NCBI RefSeq assembly: GCF_900095025.1
Contig: NZ_FMBK01000016.1
Coordinates: forward strand, 18,702 to 82,701
Direction: 5' to 3'
Length of the DNA: 64,000 bases
Source: Acinetobacter albensis
Lineage (GTDB): Bacteria > Pseudomonadota > Gammaproteobacteria > Pseudomonadales > Moraxellaceae
Shown: piece by piece, positions 54,726 to 64,000 of the stretch
Numbering within the stretch: position 1 is the stretch's first letter
How the letters are laid out: each line of letters starts with the position of its first letter
Notes under the pieces: model-generated
The model's input: only the letters and a program-made list of their open reading frames with translations
Told to the model about the DNA's origin: nothing
The model's database searches: none
Position numbers and translations under genes: made by a program

Positions 54726-56045
54726 TTAAAAGTTTGCCCGCATCGTTAAGCCTGCCACCCATGCATCATCGACTTCTTTTACGCCAGCAGGTTGGTGAAT
54801 ATATTGGATATTGGGTCTAAGCATGATTGCTGGAGACCATTGATAGCTATAGTTTAATTCAACATTGAGTTCATCTCTTTGTACAGGAATATAGTTTCCT
54901 GCCAAGGCATCATATTGATCATACCCATTACTTTGATTGATCTCGATTTGGCGATCTCTTGCGCGTTCATTCACGACGTAATTTGCAAATCCCAAACCGA
55001 CTGAATCGTTCGGACGATAATCTAAAAGACCTTTATACCAAAATGCTATTTGTTGCGTGCTTTGTACCGCTGTAGTGGCTTTATCATTGACCACCGCATT
55101 CACACTCATGAATAAACCACGTTTAGGATCATTGTCATATTGCGTTAATTGTTGTTGAGCATTCACCCAAAAACTGTATTTTCCATCATGGATTTTATCC
55201 ACCGTTTTCACATCATTGGCTTCTGCGGTTGAATACAATCCGCCAATTTTATATTCACCTTGTAAGCCATCAAATGCGGCAAGTTTCGGTTTCCAAATCA
55301 GTTCTACAGGAATGGTGGCACCTTTGACATTATTCATATCAAGATTAAAACCATCACTATCGGATTGGGTTTTCACGTTATCTGGATTGACTTCGTATAC
55401 ACCAACACCCAGTGTCCATTCAGGTGAAAATTGATATTTGACATTTGCGCCCCATAAACTAACTGGCCAGTTGTACCAAATTGAGCCAATCGATTTACCT
55501 AACTGTCCACCACATAACAATAAATTTTGGAATTCACATTGCGAACCATTAAAGTCATCTGACATGCCCATACGACCAATTTTGAACTGTATCGTATTGT
55601 CAGCAAAACCTGTTTTTACCCATGCTTGTGTTAAACGCCAGATTTTTCCACGCCCATAAATTTCTTGGCTATTGCCCAATGCACTTGAACGTGGATCTTT
55701 AATACTTTCCAAAGTTAAGGCATTACCATCACGTTTGGTGATCATAATGGCCGCTGTGGTATCTTCCCAATCTGCAATTTTGCTTAAATCAAAGTTCGCA
55801 CCTAACGTTAACTGTGCAGCATTTTTAAAGGTATTGTTGTCGTTATAACCACCTTCAAGATTGGTGGCGCCCTGACTCATGATTGCTGTGGTGAACTTAT
55901 AACCCTGATCTTCAAGTTGCTTTCGCTCCCCATTCCAATCCCCCAAAAGCCATTGACGATCTTGTGACCAAAAGTCATTGGCACTGGCAAATGGGCTACC
56001 TAAAATAGCGACTGACAAAAAACTGAGTTTTAAAATTTTTTGCAT
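54726..56045 (-). CDS. quiX: OprB-like outer-membrane porin QuiX
   Basis: 439 residues with a signal peptide (to about ASA) and the alternating beta-strand pattern of OprB carbohydrate-selective porins, ending in VAGLTMRANF with the C-terminal phenylalanine. It lies between quiC and quiA exactly as in the A. baylyi quiBCXA order. It probably admits quinate, shikimate or similar polyols to the periplasmic enzymes. It carries the family-like FWSQDRQWLLGDWNGERKQLEDQGYKF start. Confidence 0.9.
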   Translation of the reverse strand: MQKILKLSFLSVAILGSPFASANDFWSQDRQWLLGDWNGERKQLEDQGYKFTTAIMSQGATNLEGGYNDNNTFKNAAQLTLGANFDLSKIADWEDTTAAIMITKRDGNALTLESIKDPRSSALGNSQEIYGRGKIWRLTQAWVKTGFADNTIQFKIGRMGMSDDFNGSQCEFQNLLLCGGQLGKSIGSIWYNWPVSLWGANVKYQFSPEWTLGVGVYEVNPDNVKTQSDSDGFNLDMNNVKGATIPVELIWKPKLAAFDGLQGEYKIGGLYSTAEANDVKTVDKIHDGKYSFWVNAQQQLTQYDNDPKRGLFMSVNAVVNDKATTAVQSTQQIAFWYKGLLDYRPNDSVGLGFANYVVNERARDRQIEINQSNGYDQYDALAGNYIPVQRDELNVELNYSYQWSPAIMLRPNIQYIHQPAGVKEVDDAWVAGLTMRANF

Positions 56046-56109
56046 AATAAATTATCCATTTTATATTTGAGAAACCGACGCTATTGGGGCTTCTCATACT
56101 TTCATTATT

Positions 56110-57567
56110 TTATTTAATTTGAACTGCCGAGCTAAGTTCAGAGCTAGCACCATGACGATCCGTGATATTTGCCGTTAATGAACCCACGTTTATTGGCGCT
56201 TTCCATGTTGTTTTTGCAACGCCATTTGCATCCGTTAAAATCACGACTGAACCTAAATAAAACTCAGCTTCTTGAGATTTAGCATCGCTGTTTCCAAAAA
56301 ACTCGACTTGATACCGTTGTTGTGGATTTCCTTGAACGGAAACAACTATTTGCCCTTTATTCACGCTTAATTGAGGTGCTTTTATTGCTTGATTGGGAAC
56401 GGCATTACAGTCCTTTTCATTGGCTTGAGTGCAGGTTTTTTGCAGGTTTTTGGGGTCAATAATGACACCACCACCACGCGAACCGACAAATTCTGCATGT
56501 TCCAGTGCAGGTACACCAAAGACAATGGCACCTAAACGCTGATTCGGTACACATGAACCACCCGCTTCACAGCGTTTAATATCTTTGACATTATTCCACA
56601 CTTGGTTTTTAGTCAATGTGGTACGCGCATTGGCATCTTTTTCAGAACGAATTGCGATACCAATTCGGTTGCCATGAACTTTATTACTATCAAAAATATT
56701 TCCATCGCCCGTTAAGTTAAAACCGAGTGAGTTATTGGTTAGTTCGTTATAAGCGATGTAATTACGTTTACCCCAGTTAATTTGCAAACCATCAGAATAG
56801 TTTTCAAATTTATTGCCTACGACCGCATTGTCATTACCCCAAAGAATTTCAATGCCTTGTGATGGTTCTGGGTTGGCTTTAGTCGAAGTAAAAAGATTAT
56901 TTGCGACCAAATTAAAAGCAGCGCCACGGGTTAACTCTAAACCATCACCATTGTCTACAAAGATGTTATTGAGCACTTTGTTGTTATTGGTGGTGGTTGA
57001 GGTTGGATTTCCCTTACCGTCATCACCCGTCAGCATGACACCCGAACCGCCATAATTATTACTAATCCGGTTATTTTGAATCAGGTTATTACTTGAACGA
57101 TTTACCAATACCCCAATACAAAAACGATGGATATCTAAACCTTTGAGTGTCACCCCATTCACATCTTGCAGTACCAAACCCGGTAATGTTGTTGTTCTGA
57201 CATTGGTTCCATATTGTTCAGGGTTTGCACCTGGACAGGCTTTAGCACCCTCACCTTTAATATAGTTTGAACCATCAATGGCAATGTATTCGCCTGTTTT
57301 TTCCCATTGTGTTCCAATAATTTTTACAGATGACTGAATGGGCGGCAAAGGTTGATCTACCTTAATGAAATAAGGTGCTTTGCCTACTGCTTGAATGAGA
57401 ATTTCATTTTCTTGCGCTTTATTTGCATTCGATTGTTCAATGGCCCAACGTAATGAACCTTTGTTGCTATCATCTTGATAACGGTCTACGACATAAGTTT
57501 CTGCTGCTGCAAGTCCTGAAGCAACTAAACCTAAAGTTAGCGCGGTTAAACGCAATATATTTTTCAT
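56110..57567 (-). CDS. quiC: Periplasmic 3-dehydroshikimate dehydratase QuiC (beta-helix fold)
   Basis: QuiC converts 3-dehydroshikimate to protocatechuate. The 485-residue protein has a signal peptide (MKNILRLTALTLGLVASGLAAAE) and a right-handed beta-helix core (about residues 120-330) with NosD/pectate-lyase-like repeats such as NLIQNNRISNNYGGSGV, NKVLNNIFVDNGDGL and NLVANNLF. This differs from the TIM-barrel dehydroshikimate dehydratases and agrees with the unusual ancestry noted for the Acinetobacter enzyme. The frame extends six codons upstream (57585); the ATG at 57567 has an AAGGAAAT ribosome site and starts the signal peptide properly. Confidence 0.9.
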   Translation of the reverse strand: MKNILRLTALTLGLVASGLAAAETYVVDRYQDDSNKGSLRWAIEQSNANKAQENEILIQAVGKAPYFIKVDQPLPPIQSSVKIIGTQWEKTGEYIAIDGSNYIKGEGAKACPGANPEQYGTNVRTTTLPGLVLQDVNGVTLKGLDIHRFCIGVLVNRSSNNLIQNNRISNNYGGSGVMLTGDDGKGNPTSTTTNNNKVLNNIFVDNGDGLELTRGAAFNLVANNLFTSTKANPEPSQGIEILWGNDNAVVGNKFENYSDGLQINWGKRNYIAYNELTNNSLGFNLTGDGNIFDSNKVHGNRIGIAIRSEKDANARTTLTKNQVWNNVKDIKRCEAGGSCVPNQRLGAIVFGVPALEHAEFVGSRGGGVIIDPKNLQKTCTQANEKDCNAVPNQAIKAPQLSVNKGQIVVSVQGNPQQRYQVEFFGNSDAKSQEAEFYLGSVVILTDANGVAKTTWKAPINVGSLTANITDRHGASSELSSAVQIK

Positions 57568-57587
57568 GGTCATTTCCTTGTCCAAAA

Positions 57588-58448
57588 TTATGGTGTTGGT
57601 TGAACAGTTTTTAAAAGTTGTTTGAGTTGCGCCACATCAATTTGACCAGATGCTGAGGCTTCGCCAATCATGCCAAAACTCATACTACCGCCCATATTGG
57701 CTGTGGCAATTCGAGAAATTGTACCTAAACGGCCCATTGACATGGTCAATAGCGGTTTTTGACTGTGTTGACTCACATTTAAAGTGGCATTCATTAAAGT
57801 CATCACATCGTGTTTGGACTTCGGCATCACCGCAATTTTGAGTACGTCTGCACCTAATTGATCTTGTTTGAGTAGGCGTTGTTCAATCTCTTGCTGCGTC
57901 GGGGTTTTATCAAAATCGTGATTTGACATAATCACCAACACATTTTTTTGATGGGCCAATTTGGTCAATTTTTTAACGCTATTTTGCTCACGGAACATTT
58001 CAATGTCTAACAACTGCATAAATGGCTGTTTTAGATATTCGGTATAAATTTTCTCATATTCAGCATCAGACACTTTTAACTGGCCACCTTCATTCGCGGT
58101 ACGAATCGTGGCAATTAACGGTTTATCTTTTAAAATTTGATTAAGTTGCTTACCCAATGTAATAACGGCTTTGTTATTCGATGCAAAATCAAGTAAATCA
58201 ATTCTAAATTCAGCAATATCTGCATTTGGATTATCTGTAATCACTTTGGCTTGTGCTAAAGCTTGTTCGGCTGTTTTTGCAGTAATCGGTACAATCGTTT
58301 TAACTGGTAATTCACCAATATTGAGATTCTTAACGTGATAAATATGAGGAATTTTATTGTTATTTACGTTTTCTGCCTGTGCTGAAACAAAAGCAGTTGA
58401 AATTGAAGCTGCCAAACACATGTGTACGACTAATTTATTTAAATTCAT
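57588..58448 (-). CDS. quiB: Periplasmic type I 3-dehydroquinate dehydratase QuiB
   Basis: 286 residues: signal peptide (MNLNKLVVHMCLAASISTAFVSAQAE) and an AroD-type class I barrel. The Schiff-base lysine is in GADVLKIAVMP and the catalytic histidine in MSNHDFDKTP. It dehydrates 3-dehydroquinate to 3-dehydroshikimate in the periplasm, between QuiA and QuiC. The frame is open to 58598 inside pcaG, but the ATG at 58448 has a GGAAGAAG ribosome site and alone gives an N-terminal signal peptide. Confidence 0.93.
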   Translation of the reverse strand: MNLNKLVVHMCLAASISTAFVSAQAENVNNNKIPHIYHVKNLNIGELPVKTIVPITAKTAEQALAQAKVITDNPNADIAEFRIDLLDFASNNKAVITLGKQLNQILKDKPLIATIRTANEGGQLKVSDAEYEKIYTEYLKQPFMQLLDIEMFREQNSVKKLTKLAHQKNVLVIMSNHDFDKTPTQQEIEQRLLKQDQLGADVLKIAVMPKSKHDVMTLMNATLNVSQHSQKPLLTMSMGRLGTISRIATANMGGSMSFGMIGEASASGQIDVAQLKQLLKTVQPTP

Positions 58449-58515
58449 GATTCTTCTTCCGTGTGATTCGGCAGTATAAAAATGACTGCCGAATATCCTG
58501 AATAGATTTTTTGGA

Positions 58516-59145
58516 TTAAATATCCAAGAAAACAGTTTCTTTTTCGCCCTGAACATAAATATCAAAGCGGTAAACCACTTGGCCATCACGTTCTTCACGT
58601 TTAGCGATTAAAGTCTGACGACGCGGTTCCCATTCAATACTATTGAGTACAGGGTCTTTCGCATTTGCGTCCATTTCATCTTCAAAATAAACACGCGTAT
58701 TTAGACCTGTATTGATGCCACGAGCAAAAATGATCAAGTTAATATGTGGCGCTTGAATCGAGGCTTTACGTCCAGGAACAGCGCCTGGCTTAATGGTGTC
58801 GAAATACCATACGCCTGTTTTAAAATCAGCGCCCGCACGTCCCCATCCATGAAATTTTTCATCGACAGGTTTATCTTGAAAATCCGCTTGGCTTGGGTAA
58901 ACACCGTTTGCATCTGCTTGCCAAATTTCAACCAAGACATCACGTAACGGTACGCCAATGCCATCAAAAACCTGACCTTCTAAACGAATACGCTGACCTT
59001 GCGGATTATTTTTAAGCAAATCGTTATTAAAATTATTTTCAAAAACGTCAATGCCTGCTTGATTGGGCAACAATCCAATATGTACATACGGCCCACCTGT
59101 TTGAGATGGAGTCTCGTGTAATTCTTCAAATTTCCAAGCTTTCAT
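58516..59145 (-). CDS. pcaG: Protocatechuate 3,4-dioxygenase alpha subunit PcaG
   Basis: A 209-residue intradiol dioxygenase alpha subunit, the non-iron-liganding partner of PcaH. The N-terminal ETPSQTGGPYVHIGLLPNQ and the central GVPLRDVLVEIWQADANGVYPSQADF are typical. The chain ends FDIYVQGEKETVFLDI. It follows pcaH by 17 bp. The (alpha-beta-iron) complex cleaves protocatechuate to beta-carboxy-cis,cis-muconate. Confidence 0.95.
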   Translation of the reverse strand: MKAWKFEELHETPSQTGGPYVHIGLLPNQAGIDVFENNFNNDLLKNNPQGQRIRLEGQVFDGIGVPLRDVLVEIWQADANGVYPSQADFQDKPVDEKFHGWGRAGADFKTGVWYFDTIKPGAVPGRKASIQAPHINLIIFARGINTGLNTRVYFEDEMDANAKDPVLNSIEWEPRRQTLIAKREERDGQVVYRFDIYVQGEKETVFLDI

Positions 59146-59162
59146 ACCTTTTACTCCATCTC

Positions 59163-59900
<738 letters not shown>

Positions 59901-59912
59901 TTAAATTCCGAA

Positions 59913-60317
59913 CTAATCCTTAACGATTTTTTCTGGCGCAATGCCCATTTCTTCAAAAATCTCTTCAGCCATGTGCATTGCGGCATTGGCAGCAGGCAAA
60001 CCTGCATATAAAGAAGAATGAATAAACAGTTCTTTCAAATCGTCTTTGCTTACACCATTGTTGAAACAGGCGCGAATATGCATACGCAATTCATCATTGC
60101 GACCTAAGGCCAACAATATGGCGATAGTCACTAAACTACGGGTATGACGTGGCATACCTGGACGTGACCAGACTTCGCCCCATGCAAAACGGCTAATGAA
60201 ATTTTGAAAATCTTCATTAAAATCATTTAAATTTTCTAAAGATCGTCCAACGTGCTTTTCGCCTAACACTTCGGTACGAACTTGAATGCCTTGTGTGTAA
60301 CGTTCTTCATCGTTCAT
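59913..60317 (-). CDS. pcaC: Gamma-carboxymuconolactone decarboxylase PcaC
   Basis: A 134-residue AhpD-fold enzyme decarboxylating gamma-carboxymuconolactone to the enol-lactone of beta-ketoadipate. Segments GEVWSRPGMPRHTRSLVTIAILLALGRNDELRMHIRACFNNGVSKDDLKELFIHSSLYAGLPAANAAM are family-typical. It is a stand-alone PcaC, not fused to PcaD as in some bacteria. The gene lies 12 bp after pcaK. Confidence 0.95.
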   Translation of the reverse strand: MNDEERYTQGIQVRTEVLGEKHVGRSLENLNDFNEDFQNFISRFAWGEVWSRPGMPRHTRSLVTIAILLALGRNDELRMHIRACFNNGVSKDDLKELFIHSSLYAGLPAANAAMHMAEEIFEEMGIAPEKIVKD

Positions 60318-60329
60318 GAGTGATCTCGC

Positions 60330-61685
60330 TTAAGTTGCGTCGGTATGCGCAACAAATGATTTAATAAGAATGGCCAATGCAGCCGCTGTTGCTGGAATCA
60401 ATAACATGCTAAGAATCGAGCTAAATGACCAATTGTTTCCAAGTAATACCGCACCAATCCATGCACCAAAGACTGCGCCAAAACGACCAATACCTGACAT
60501 CCATGCCACACCTGTTGCACGGCACTGGGTTGGATAAAAACGAGTGCTGAGCACTGGCATTGCTGATTGCGCGCCATTTACAGCCATACCTGCACACAGA
60601 ATGAAAACCGCCAGTAAGGTTGGATTCGCTAAACTTTGGCTGACAATGAAGGCAAAGATACCTGCGGCAAAATAGAAAGCAGCTATGACACGGTTTGGGT
60701 TAAAACGATCCATCGCCCATCCGACAAACAATGCACTGAGTACGCCACCAAACTGGAATAGTCCGCCAATAAAGGCTGCGCGTTCCATCGTTGCGCCTGT
60801 TTCACGCATTAATGTCGGTAACCAACTGGTGAGTAGGTAAATAATCACGAGACCCATGAAATAGGTGAACCAAAGTAAAAATGTCCCTTTGGCATATTTT
60901 TTTGAAAACAAGATGCCAAATACACCTTTTTTCTGATTATTCTCAGCATTTTCTTCTGGAACGTAGAATGCTGTTGCATGCGCCGCTTTTTGTGGGGCAA
61001 TACGGGTTAAAATTTGTTTAACTTTTTCGGTTTTATTGCCTTTTATAATGAGGTAGCGATAAGACTCAGGCAAAAAGAAAATCACCACAAACATCAAAAT
61101 CAGCGGAGACCAACCACCGACTAAAAATAGGCTGTGCCAACCATAATTTGGAATTAACCAGCTACTAAAGAATCCACCAACAGCCATACCAAGGTTATAG
61201 CCGCAAAACATACAAGTAACCAATAACGAACGACTACGTGCAGGACAATATTCAGAAAATAAAGTCGTAGCATTAGGCATGGCTGCGCCTAAACCAATTC
61301 CCGTTAAAAAGCGGAAGATGACTAAGCTATCCAAATCACTTGCATAAGCACAAGCCAAAGTAAAACCACCAAAAATTAACATGGAGGTGGCTAAAACAAT
61401 TTTTCGTCCAAAGCGGTCAGCTAAAGGGCCTGAAAATAAAGCACCAAAAATCATGCCACCCAAGGCAGCACTCATCACAGGGCCAAGTTGTGAACGGTCA
61501 ATTCCCCAATCTTGAGCAAGCGCTGGAGCAATAAATCCCATCGCTGCGGTATCAATACCATCTACAAAAACAATCAGAAAACAAACGATTGCAATCAACC
61601 ATTGATATTTGCTGATCGGTGATTCATTGATTAATGCTTGTGCATCAATTCCTGATTTTTGCGTATAACTATCCTGAGACGCCAT
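60330..61685 (-). CDS. pcaK: 4-hydroxybenzoate/protocatechuate MFS transporter PcaK
   Basis: A 451-residue major facilitator of the aromatic acid:H+ symporter family with 12 helices. DGIDTAAMGFIAPALAQDWGI in helix 1 holds the conserved acidic residue of this family, and GPLADRFGRKIVLA is the MFS loop 2-3 motif. It takes up 4-hydroxybenzoate (for PobA) and protocatechuate. Between pcaD and pcaC, as in A. baylyi. Confidence 0.95.
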   Translation of the reverse strand: MASQDSYTQKSGIDAQALINESPISKYQWLIAIVCFLIVFVDGIDTAAMGFIAPALAQDWGIDRSQLGPVMSAALGGMIFGALFSGPLADRFGRKIVLATSMLIFGGFTLACAYASDLDSLVIFRFLTGIGLGAAMPNATTLFSEYCPARSRSLLVTCMFCGYNLGMAVGGFFSSWLIPNYGWHSLFLVGGWSPLILMFVVIFFLPESYRYLIIKGNKTEKVKQILTRIAPQKAAHATAFYVPEENAENNQKKGVFGILFSKKYAKGTFLLWFTYFMGLVIIYLLTSWLPTLMRETGATMERAAFIGGLFQFGGVLSALFVGWAMDRFNPNRVIAAFYFAAGIFAFIVSQSLANPTLLAVFILCAGMAVNGAQSAMPVLSTRFYPTQCRATGVAWMSGIGRFGAVFGAWIGAVLLGNNWSFSSILSMLLIPATAAALAILIKSFVAHTDAT

Positions 61686-61723
61686 GTTTGCCTCCTAAGG
61701 CCAAATCCTTTTATGAATAACTT

Positions 61724-62512
61724 TTATTGAATCTTCTGGATGAATTTTTCTAAGACATGAGAAAATTCATCTGGAGCTTCAATATTTGATAAATGAGATG
61801 CCTCTAAACCGACTAGCTCACTTTTTTGTACATGTTGTTGAATCAATTCACCATCTTCTACTGTAGTCACAGGGTCTTTTAAGCCACAAATCACTAAAGT
61901 TGGAATTTTAATTTCAGGTAATTCATGGCGCACATCGGCATATGCCAAAGCACGACACGCATTGGCATAACCTTTGGGCTGGGTTGTGGCTAAACTTTGA
62001 ATCGCTTGTTGTGCCAACGCATTATTTTCATAATCAAACTTGTCACTAAACCAACGCGTATGCGTGGTTTTGACCAAATCAGATAAACCATTTTGTTCAA
62101 CGGCATCAGCACGGTTCGTCCATGCATCAGCCTGACCAATTTTTGCAGCGGAATTTGCAACTGTAATAGATTTAAAACGATCAGCAGCATTAATTCCTAA
62201 CCACAGTGCAGTAATTCCACCCATCGAAATACCACAAAAATGTGCTTTTTCAATGTTTAAAGCATCCATGATATCAATCACATCTTCGCCTAAATTGGCC
62301 AAACTTGTGTTATCAATCACATCACTTTTGCCATGACCACGTGTGTCATAACGAATCACTTGATAGTTTTCTTTAAAATATGCAGCTTGTGGATCCCACA
62401 TGCCTTTATCTGTACCTAAAGAATTAGAAAAGATAATGGCGGGTGCATCTTTAGATCCATCAACCTGTATAGATAAGGTTTTTCCTTGTCGATTGGTTAT
62501 CGTGTTGATCAC
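61724..62512 (-). CDS. pcaD: Beta-ketoadipate enol-lactone hydrolase PcaD
   Basis: A 262-residue alpha/beta hydrolase with the nucleophile motif GISMGG, an oxyanion region in IIFSNSLGTDKGMWDPQ, a catalytic aspartate in CGLKDPVTT and the histidine in EASHLSNIEAP. It opens the enol-lactone to beta-ketoadipate. Its start overlaps the end of pcaB by 4 bp. Confidence 0.94.
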   Translation of the reverse strand: MINTITNRQGKTLSIQVDGSKDAPAIIFSNSLGTDKGMWDPQAAYFKENYQVIRYDTRGHGKSDVIDNTSLANLGEDVIDIMDALNIEKAHFCGISMGGITALWLGINAADRFKSITVANSAAKIGQADAWTNRADAVEQNGLSDLVKTTHTRWFSDKFDYENNALAQQAIQSLATTQPKGYANACRALAYADVRHELPEIKIPTLVICGLKDPVTTVEDGELIQQHVQKSELVGLEASHLSNIEAPDEFSHVLEKFIQKIQ

Positions 62513-63867
62513 TTTACCTCTCCTTTTGCATCTTTAAGTACAGCATCAATTTGATTTTGTATATTTCCTAGATATGATTCTGGTTTAAAGATCTGCTGTA
62601 ATTGCTCACGATTAAAATATTGCTGAACCTGTTCTATTTCACAAACAACCGCGTATAAATGGCGCTGCTCTGCAACAGCTTGTTTACATGCTTGCTCAAC
62701 CAAGTGATGGGCATTTAAACGACCAATTTTAGGTGCCAATGCCATCATCACCGCTTCCGCCATAATTAAACCTTGCGTGGTTTCAATATTGCGCTGCATG
62801 TTTTGAGCATTGACTTCTAGCCCTTGTAGCACCTCAACAGTACGTTCTAATGAGCCTGCACAAAGATTAAAAATATCAGGTAACGCCAACCATTCCGCAT
62901 GCCAAGAACCGAGACTACGTTCATGCTCTTGCACCATACTTTGATAAATACTCGACATCAGTGCAGGTACACGGTTAGCTGCTGCCAATATAGATGCTGC
63001 GGCTACAGGATTACGCTTATGCGGCATGGTGGATGAACCACCACGACCTTTTGCTGTTGGTTCAAAGACTTCAGCAATTTCTGTTTGCATCATCAATGAC
63101 CAATCACGCGCCATTTTTCCTGTATTTCCCACAACAATAGCCAGAAAGTTTGCAATTTCAACAATACGATCCCGCTCGCCATGCCACGTACAGGTTGCAG
63201 TACTCAAGTTAAGTTGAATGGCATAAGCTTCAACTACTTCTGACCCTTGATCTAACAGTGAAGCCAATGATCCCACTGCACCACCGAGTTGAGCGGTCAG
63301 CACGCGACTTTTCATTTGCTCTAAACGCTCTAAATCACGTTTAAAACTATCTGCCCAACGTGCAGCTTTATGACCAAACGTAATCGGCAAACCTTGTTGT
63401 AGCCACGTTCTTCCCATCATGACTTGATCACGATATTTTTCGGTCAGTTCAATCGCTGCTGCATAAGCATTATTTAATTGAACTTCGATAATGGTTAAAG
63501 CATCTCGCGCCTGTAAAATACACGCTGTATCCAGAATATCTTGACTGGTTGCACCCCAATGTACATAACGGGCTGCATCTTCATCGACTGCTTTAATGGC
63601 GGCAGTGAGCTGTTTTACAAATGGAATTGCGATATTGCCTGCTAGTCCTGCTGCTGTTGCAAGACTCTCAAAATTAATTGTTTGAATGCCTTGAGCATCT
63701 GCAACATCAGCAATGATTGCCGCAGCAGATTCTGGAATTACACCCACTTGCGCTTGTGCTTTTGCTAAAGCCACTTCAGCTTGAATCATGTATTTAAGCA
63801 AAGCCTGATCACTGAAGATTTCAGTCACCTCTGCTTGGTAAAATAAACTCGCATATAAGTGGCTCAT
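62509..63867 (-). CDS. pcaB: 3-carboxy-cis,cis-muconate cycloisomerase PcaB
   Basis: A 452-residue member of the fumarase/aspartase superfamily with the signature GRGGSSTMPHKRNPVAA (about residues 275-291) and VHWGATSQDILDT. It lactonises beta-carboxymuconate. An AAAGGAA ribosome site precedes the ATG. It starts 16 bp after the pcaF stop, in line with pcaIJFBDKCHG. Confidence 0.95.
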   Translation of the reverse strand: MSHLYASLFYQAEVTEIFSDQALLKYMIQAEVALAKAQAQVGVIPESAAAIIADVADAQGIQTINFESLATAAGLAGNIAIPFVKQLTAAIKAVDEDAARYVHWGATSQDILDTACILQARDALTIIEVQLNNAYAAAIELTEKYRDQVMMGRTWLQQGLPITFGHKAARWADSFKRDLERLEQMKSRVLTAQLGGAVGSLASLLDQGSEVVEAYAIQLNLSTATCTWHGERDRIVEIANFLAIVVGNTGKMARDWSLMMQTEIAEVFEPTAKGRGGSSTMPHKRNPVAAASILAAANRVPALMSSIYQSMVQEHERSLGSWHAEWLALPDIFNLCAGSLERTVEVLQGLEVNAQNMQRNIETTQGLIMAEAVMMALAPKIGRLNAHHLVEQACKQAVAEQRHLYAVVCEIEQVQQYFNREQLQQIFKPESYLGNIQNQIDAVLKDAKGEVK

Positions 63868-63883
63868 GACAATATTCCTTTAC

Positions 63884-64000
63884 CTAAACGCGTTGAATAA
63901 TGAGCGCGATGCCTTGACCGACCCCGATACACATCGAACACAAGGCGTAAGTTCCACCCGTTGCCTCCAACTGATTCAATGCCGTGGTGACCAAACGCGC
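63884..64000 (-). CDS. pcaF: Beta-ketoadipyl-CoA thiolase PcaF, C-terminal part (runs off window)
   Basis: The last 38 codons of a thiolase are present; the frame continues past the right edge. The C-terminal catalytic signature CIGVGQG (cysteine in the C-x-G-x-G motif) within GGTYALCSMCIGVGQGIALI is intact, followed by the stop. Position directly upstream of pcaB on the same strand identifies it as pcaF, which splits beta-ketoadipyl-CoA to succinyl-CoA and acetyl-CoA. Confidence 0.9.
   Translation of the reverse strand, partial: ARLVTTALNQLEATGGTYALCSMCIGVGQGIALIIQRV

Overview
The window looks like Acinetobacter DNA (AT-rich gammaproteobacterium). The main reasons are the gene order pcaF-pcaB-pcaD-pcaK-pcaC-pcaH-pcaG-quiB-quiC-quiX-quiA at the right end and the divergent pobA/pobR pair at the left end. 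Both are hallmarks of the Acinetobacter protocatechuate/quinate supraoperonic cluster. The species cannot be fixed from the sequence alone.

Layout. 1-2.2 kb: pobA and its IclR-type activator pobR. 2.5-5.2 kb: a flavin reductase, a core methionine synthase (MesD type) and its DUF1852 partner (MesX). 6.0-17.2 kb, minus strand: one long operon of DUF3649, PepSY-TM and DUF3325 membrane proteins followed without a break by a complete MdtABC/MuxABC-type RND pump and its outer-membrane channel. It diverges from an iron-type ECF sigma factor across a Fur-box-like palindrome. 17.4-24.1 kb: ECF sigma factor, FecR and two tandem STN-containing TonB receptors. 24.3-27.1 kb: an exported type I sulfatase and a formylglycine-generating enzyme with its own signal peptide. 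27.7-30.7 kb: an unrecognised protein, a MocR-type regulator with matching palindromes on both sides, and a 36-codon membrane peptide. 31-39.8 kb: a third TonB receptor and a CeuBCDE/YclNOPQ-like siderophore ABC importer, with two small DUF genes. 39.9-42.5 kb: a GlxA-type regulator divergent from a UlaG-like hydrolase and an isochorismatase-family hydrolase. 43.3-51.6 kb: the malonate decarboxylase operon mdcA-B-C-D-E-G-H-madL-madM with its convergent LysR regulator mdcR. 52.1-64 kb: quinate/shikimate and protocatechuate catabolism.

Main discovery candidate. The siderophore importer segment is bracketed by two 310-bp inverted repeats (33358-33667 and 39458-39767; 10 mismatches, no gaps). Each repeat looks like a complete small-RNA gene. 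It has a GacA-type upstream activating sequence (TGTAAG-N6-CTTACA, perfect in the right copy, one mismatch in the left), a -10 box with no -35 placed so that the UAS centre lies about 65 bp before the expected start, and a transcript of about 123 nt ending in a Rho-independent terminator. The transcript has four GGA motifs, three of them in hairpin loops. This is the architecture of the RsmX/RsmY/RsmZ (CsrB-like) RNAs that sequester CsrA/RsmA. All ten differences lie upstream of the predicted transcript, which is identical in the two copies. The inverted arrangement could also let the 5.8-kb siderophore segment flip by homologous recombination.

Overall the window combines breakdown of plant-derived aromatics (4-hydroxybenzoate, quinate, protocatechuate), malonate use, sulfate-ester use and iron acquisition, as expected of an environmental Acinetobacter. 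No tRNA, rRNA, CRISPR array, prophage or intact insertion sequence was recognised.
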